64,000 bases of DNA from Colwellia sp. (GTDB taxonomy: Bacteria; Pseudomonadota; Gammaproteobacteria; Enterobacterales; Alteromonadaceae), in the NCBI GenBank assembly GCA_013215655.1, contig JABSOX010000019.1, positions 1-64,000 on the forward strand, in the 5' to 3' direction. A program made the position numbers and the translations under genes. Positions 61,344 to 64,000 of this stretch are shown piece by piece. The notes beneath the pieces are model-generated. The model was not told the origin of the DNA, did not search any database, and saw only the letters and a list, made by a program, of their open reading frames with translations. The stretch's first letter is position 1. Every line of letters begins with the position of its first letter.

Positions 61344-64000
61344 TAAACCATTCTCTTATGTAATGAGTGCTCGGCTCAGCTTAATTATCATCTCCGCAAT
61401 TTTATTGGTTGCAGCGCTTAGTTACTTTTATATTTCAGCTTATTTTTCAAATCAGTTTATTGAAGAACAACAAGATAATATAACGGATGATATTTCAATA
61501 TTGCAGAACAGTGTTTCGTATTTATACCATCAAAAAGCCCAGCAGCAATTAAACCATGCAATGACCTTATTAGATTCAAAACGAGATCTAATTCAGGCAC
61601 TTGTTTTTGACCATGACAATGTCATTGTCGCATCAAAAAATTCTAGTTTTATTGGTGAATATAGCACTTTTATATTTCCAGGAAAGCTAAATGAAACGCT
61701 CCTTTTAAAAAAAGAATTAGCAAAAGATTTGTTAAAAACCGAAATATGGACTGCTGATAATAATCAGTATATTTTTGCATTAGCGCCTATTTTACCCCAA
61801 TTAGCCGCAGAGCCTATTCCTCTTAAAGAACAAGGCGGTTATTTATTATTACAATATAGTAAAACACTGTTTATCAATGACAAAGAACGGTCATTATTTT
61901 GGGCTTTAGCACCTATTGTTTTACTCTTAATTATTGTCGCAATGATGCTTGCCTATTATTTTCATTCTTCCATAGGTTTAAGAATTCATCATTTAAAAAT
62001 AGTTGCCAATAAATTTCTTTTAGATAATGGCCAATCAGTGCAAGAGCTCTCAGAAAAGGATGAATTAAATGCGCTAATGAGTTCTTTTCATCATATGACT
62101 AACTGGCTTAATACAGTGCACGAAGAGCTACATAACAGTCATGAACACCTAAACATCCTATTAAATAGTGTCGCTGAGGGCATTATTGCTACGGATAAAA
62201 ACGGTCATATATCAAAAATGAATCCTGCGGCAGAGCGCTTAACTTGGTGGCAGAAAAAAGATGCTCACCAGATAACGGTTAATAAAGTCTTACGACTTTA
62301 TCACCTTGATGATAAATCAGCACTTACCGAGCCCTTTGAACGAGTACTGTTAGGGCAAGAAAGAAGTAAGAGCTTTGAAGCTATATTAAAGACCGAAAAT
62401 CATTGCGAATTTATTGTTAACTTTTCAGTTTCACCTATTTATCACAATAGTTTAATTGACGGTATGGTTATTGTGATGAGGGATATTACGGAAACACATG
62501 ACTTATTGAAAACTCTTACCGATACTGAAAGAAATTATAAAAGCCTTTTTAATTTATCAAGAGACGGCTACGTCATTAACAAAGGCAATGGTCAAATCTT
62601 AAACCCTAATCCTGCGTATGCAAAAATGTTGGGTTATAGTTGTGAAGAGTTACTTGAGCAGTCATGGCGAACCTTAACGCCTGATAGGTGGGTTAAATGG
62701 GAAAGTGAGACTCATGGAAAACTGTTGGTTGAACGAGGTTATACAGATTTATATGAAAAAGAATATATTCATAAAAATGGTGACTTAGTGCCTGTTGAAA
62801 TACAAGCTTTTTTACTTAATACTTCTGAAAATCTTGATGAAGCAATTATTGGTGCATTTGTACGAGAGATCACAAAACGCAAAGAAAAAGATGAGTACTT
62901 AAGGCAATATAAATACATTTTATCAAGTTCTTCTGACTTAATTGCGTTAATTGACAAAGCCTATCAATTTAAAGCAGCAAACAACTCTTTTTTATCTCAC
63001 TTTGATTTAAGAATTGAACAATTATTGGGGGAAACAGTAAGTTCCATCATCGGTAAACGTAACTTCAGTGAATACCTAAAAAGAAATATAAATCGCAGTT
63101 TAATTGGAGATACCAACTCTTTACAAATGTGGGCGGAATTTCAAGCGGTTGGGAAAAAGTATCTAGATATTACCTGTAGCCCATACAAAAATGAGGATAA
63201 AGCGATAACAGGCGTGGTTATTAATGCGCGGGATATTACTCAACAAAAGTATCGAGATGATCAAATTATTGCTCAGAAGGTTGAACAAGATCATATTCTT
63301 GGCAGTTTAGTTGATGCCGTTATCACTATTGATGAAAAAGGGCTTATACAAAGTATAAATAATTCCGGTGAAAGGTTATTTGGTTATATTAAAAGTGAAA
63401 TAATAGGGCGCAATGTTAAAATATTGATGCCAGAAGAGTACAGTGAACATCATGATAACTATCTCCTTCGTTATTTAACCACAGGAAAGAAAAAAATAAT
63501 TGGTCGTGGTCGAGAAGTGGAGGGTTTACGCAAAGATTCAAGTACTTTCCCATTACAGTTATATGTTTCAGAACTTCCTCAGGATAAAAGTAATCAACGC
63601 AGATTTGTTGGTACTTGCCAAGATTTAAGTCAACTTAAAACTCAAGAAAAACAAGCGCTCAGAGTACAAAAGATGGATGCTTTAGGTAAGTTAACCGGTG
63701 GTATAGCTCACGACTTTAATAATATGTTGGGTGTTATTTTAGGTTACTGCGAAGTACTTGATAAACAATTAAAAGATCAACCCAAACTGGCTCATTATGT
63801 GAAAAATATTACTATTGCTGGACAGCGAGGCGCTGATCTTACCCGGAAACTATTATCTTTTTCTAAGAAGAAACATGCCCATAAAAACATTATTAATATT
63901 AATCAACTTATTGTATCTCAAGAGGATATTTTAAATAGATCGCTCACGGCATTGATCCATTTGAAATTAGAACTGAATGAAGAACTATGGGATGTGAATA
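61336..64000 (+). CDS. Multi-PAS sensor histidine kinase, truncated by window end
   Basis: 888 codons are in the window with no stop. Residues 12-35 and about 190-212 are membrane helices enclosing a periplasmic sensor; a HAMP-like linker follows (SSIGLRIHHLKIV ... LSEKDELNALMSSF). Then about four PAS domains (ILLNSVAEGIIATDKNGHI; LFNLSRDGYVINKGNGQI; ILSSSSDLIALIDKAYQF; SLVDAVITIDEKGLIQSIN) and a HisKA with GKLTGGIAHDFNNMLGVI. The ATPase domain lies beyond 64000. It should phosphorylate the adjacent HTH-REC protein; HDFNN kinases often also carry a C-terminal receiver. Confidence 0.88.
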   Translation, partial: MPNKPFSYVMSARLSLIIISAILLVAALSYFYISAYFSNQFIEEQQDNITDDISILQNSVSYLYHQKAQQQLNHAMTLLDSKRDLIQALVFDHDNVIVASKNSSFIGEYSTFIFPGKLNETLLLKKELAKDLLKTEIWTADNNQYIFALAPILPQLAAEPIPLKEQGGYLLLQYSKTLFINDKERSLFWALAPIVLLLIIVAMMLAYYFHSSIGLRIHHLKIVANKFLLDNGQSVQELSEKDELNALMSSFHHMTNWLNTVHEELHNSHEHLNILLNSVAEGIIATDKNGHISKMNPAAERLTWWQKKDAHQITVNKVLRLYHLDDKSALTEPFERVLLGQERSKSFEAILKTENHCEFIVNFSVSPIYHNSLIDGMVIVMRDITETHDLLKTLTDTERNYKSLFNLSRDGYVINKGNGQILNPNPAYAKMLGYSCEELLEQSWRTLTPDRWVKWESETHGKLLVERGYTDLYEKEYIHKNGDLVPVEIQAFLLNTSENLDEAIIGAFVREITKRKEKDEYLRQYKYILSSSSDLIALIDKAYQFKAANNSFLSHFDLRIEQLLGETVSSIIGKRNFSEYLKRNINRSLIGDTNSLQMWAEFQAVGKKYLDITCSPYKNEDKAITGVVINARDITQQKYRDDQIIAQKVEQDHILGSLVDAVITIDEKGLIQSINNSGERLFGYIKSEIIGRNVKILMPEEYSEHHDNYLLRYLTTGKKKIIGRGREVEGLRKDSSTFPLQLYVSELPQDKSNQRRFVGTCQDLSQLKTQEKQALRVQKMDALGKLTGGIAHDFNNMLGVILGYCEVLDKQLKDQPKLAHYVKNITIAGQRGADLTRKLLSFSKKKHAHKNIININQLIVSQEDILNRSLTALIHLKLELNEELWDVN

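Noticed and set aside
1-64000. CRISPR arrays, rRNA and tRNA genes, integron integrase
   Set aside because: Looked for regular spacer-repeat arrays, tRNA-like folds and IntI-type RHRY recombinase motifs by eye; none was found. The regularly spaced repeats at 41-48 kb are attC sites separated by genes, not CRISPR spacers.

Overview
The window is AT-rich gammaproteobacterial chromosome. I infer a marine member of the Alteromonadales, probably Colwelliaceae (Colwellia/Thalassotalea-like). The inference rests on codon usage, MlaC, YegD, RsgA and XdhC/Ior-type proteins, a GlyGly-CTERM peptidase, and periplasmic or lipoprotein starch enzymes (GH97 and a pullulanase-type GH13). No rRNA or tRNA gene was recognised, so the genus is not proven.

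Layout. 1-613: degraded remains of integron cassettes (a GNAT pseudogene, one good attC and one half attC) that abut and truncate a YgjP-type metallopeptidase gene. 1.1-10.4 kb: ordinary chromosomal genes (small secreted and membrane proteins, a solute-binding protein, an M14 carboxypeptidase, MlaC, a TetR regulator with two palindromic operators, a peptide deformylase paralogue, an MFS transporter, a YegD-type Hsp70), with one MITE-like element at 4871-5135. 10.5-14.6 kb: a co-oriented run of peroxiredoxin, alpha/beta hydrolase, ECF sigma factor, anti-sigma factor, PDZ protein and DoxX. 14.6-23.3 kb: regulators (AraC-GyrI pair, EAL/HDOD protein, PAS-AraC, AraC, PAS-GGDEF) and a PqqB-like metallo-beta-lactamase-fold protein.

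23.5-24.9 kb: a second, plus-oriented attC cluster. 25-32.2 kb: a 1590-residue sensor kinase with five tandem periplasmic binding domains, and a DUF5916 outer-membrane-type protein. 32.2-33.1 kb: a P-loop kinase gene followed by its own attC. 33.1-40.5 kb: an outer-membrane-protein remnant, RNase H, a CadC-like transmembrane regulator, and an XdhC-IorA-IorB molybdoenzyme operon.

40.7-48.15 kb: the main accessory region, a cassette array on the minus strand with 14 recognisable attC sites and no integrase in the window (a CALIN). It carries 13 short cassette genes, many of them membrane proteins, plus one cassette position occupied by an IS110-family fragment cut at the attC boundary. Its right end is a truncated attC; its left end is interrupted by a second MITE family. 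48.3-64 kb: chromosomal genes again (lspA-lgt, a MocR regulator, a lipoprotein phosphoesterase, RsgA with a short upstream ORF, GH97 and pullulanase). The window ends with a two-component system made of a MerR-type HTH-REC protein and a multi-PAS histidine kinase that runs off the end.

The most unusual material is the attC population: about 20 complete or broken sites in at least four dispersed clusters and both orientations. Next are the two MITE families and the five-sensor kinase. All family assignments come from reading motifs; no database search was run.
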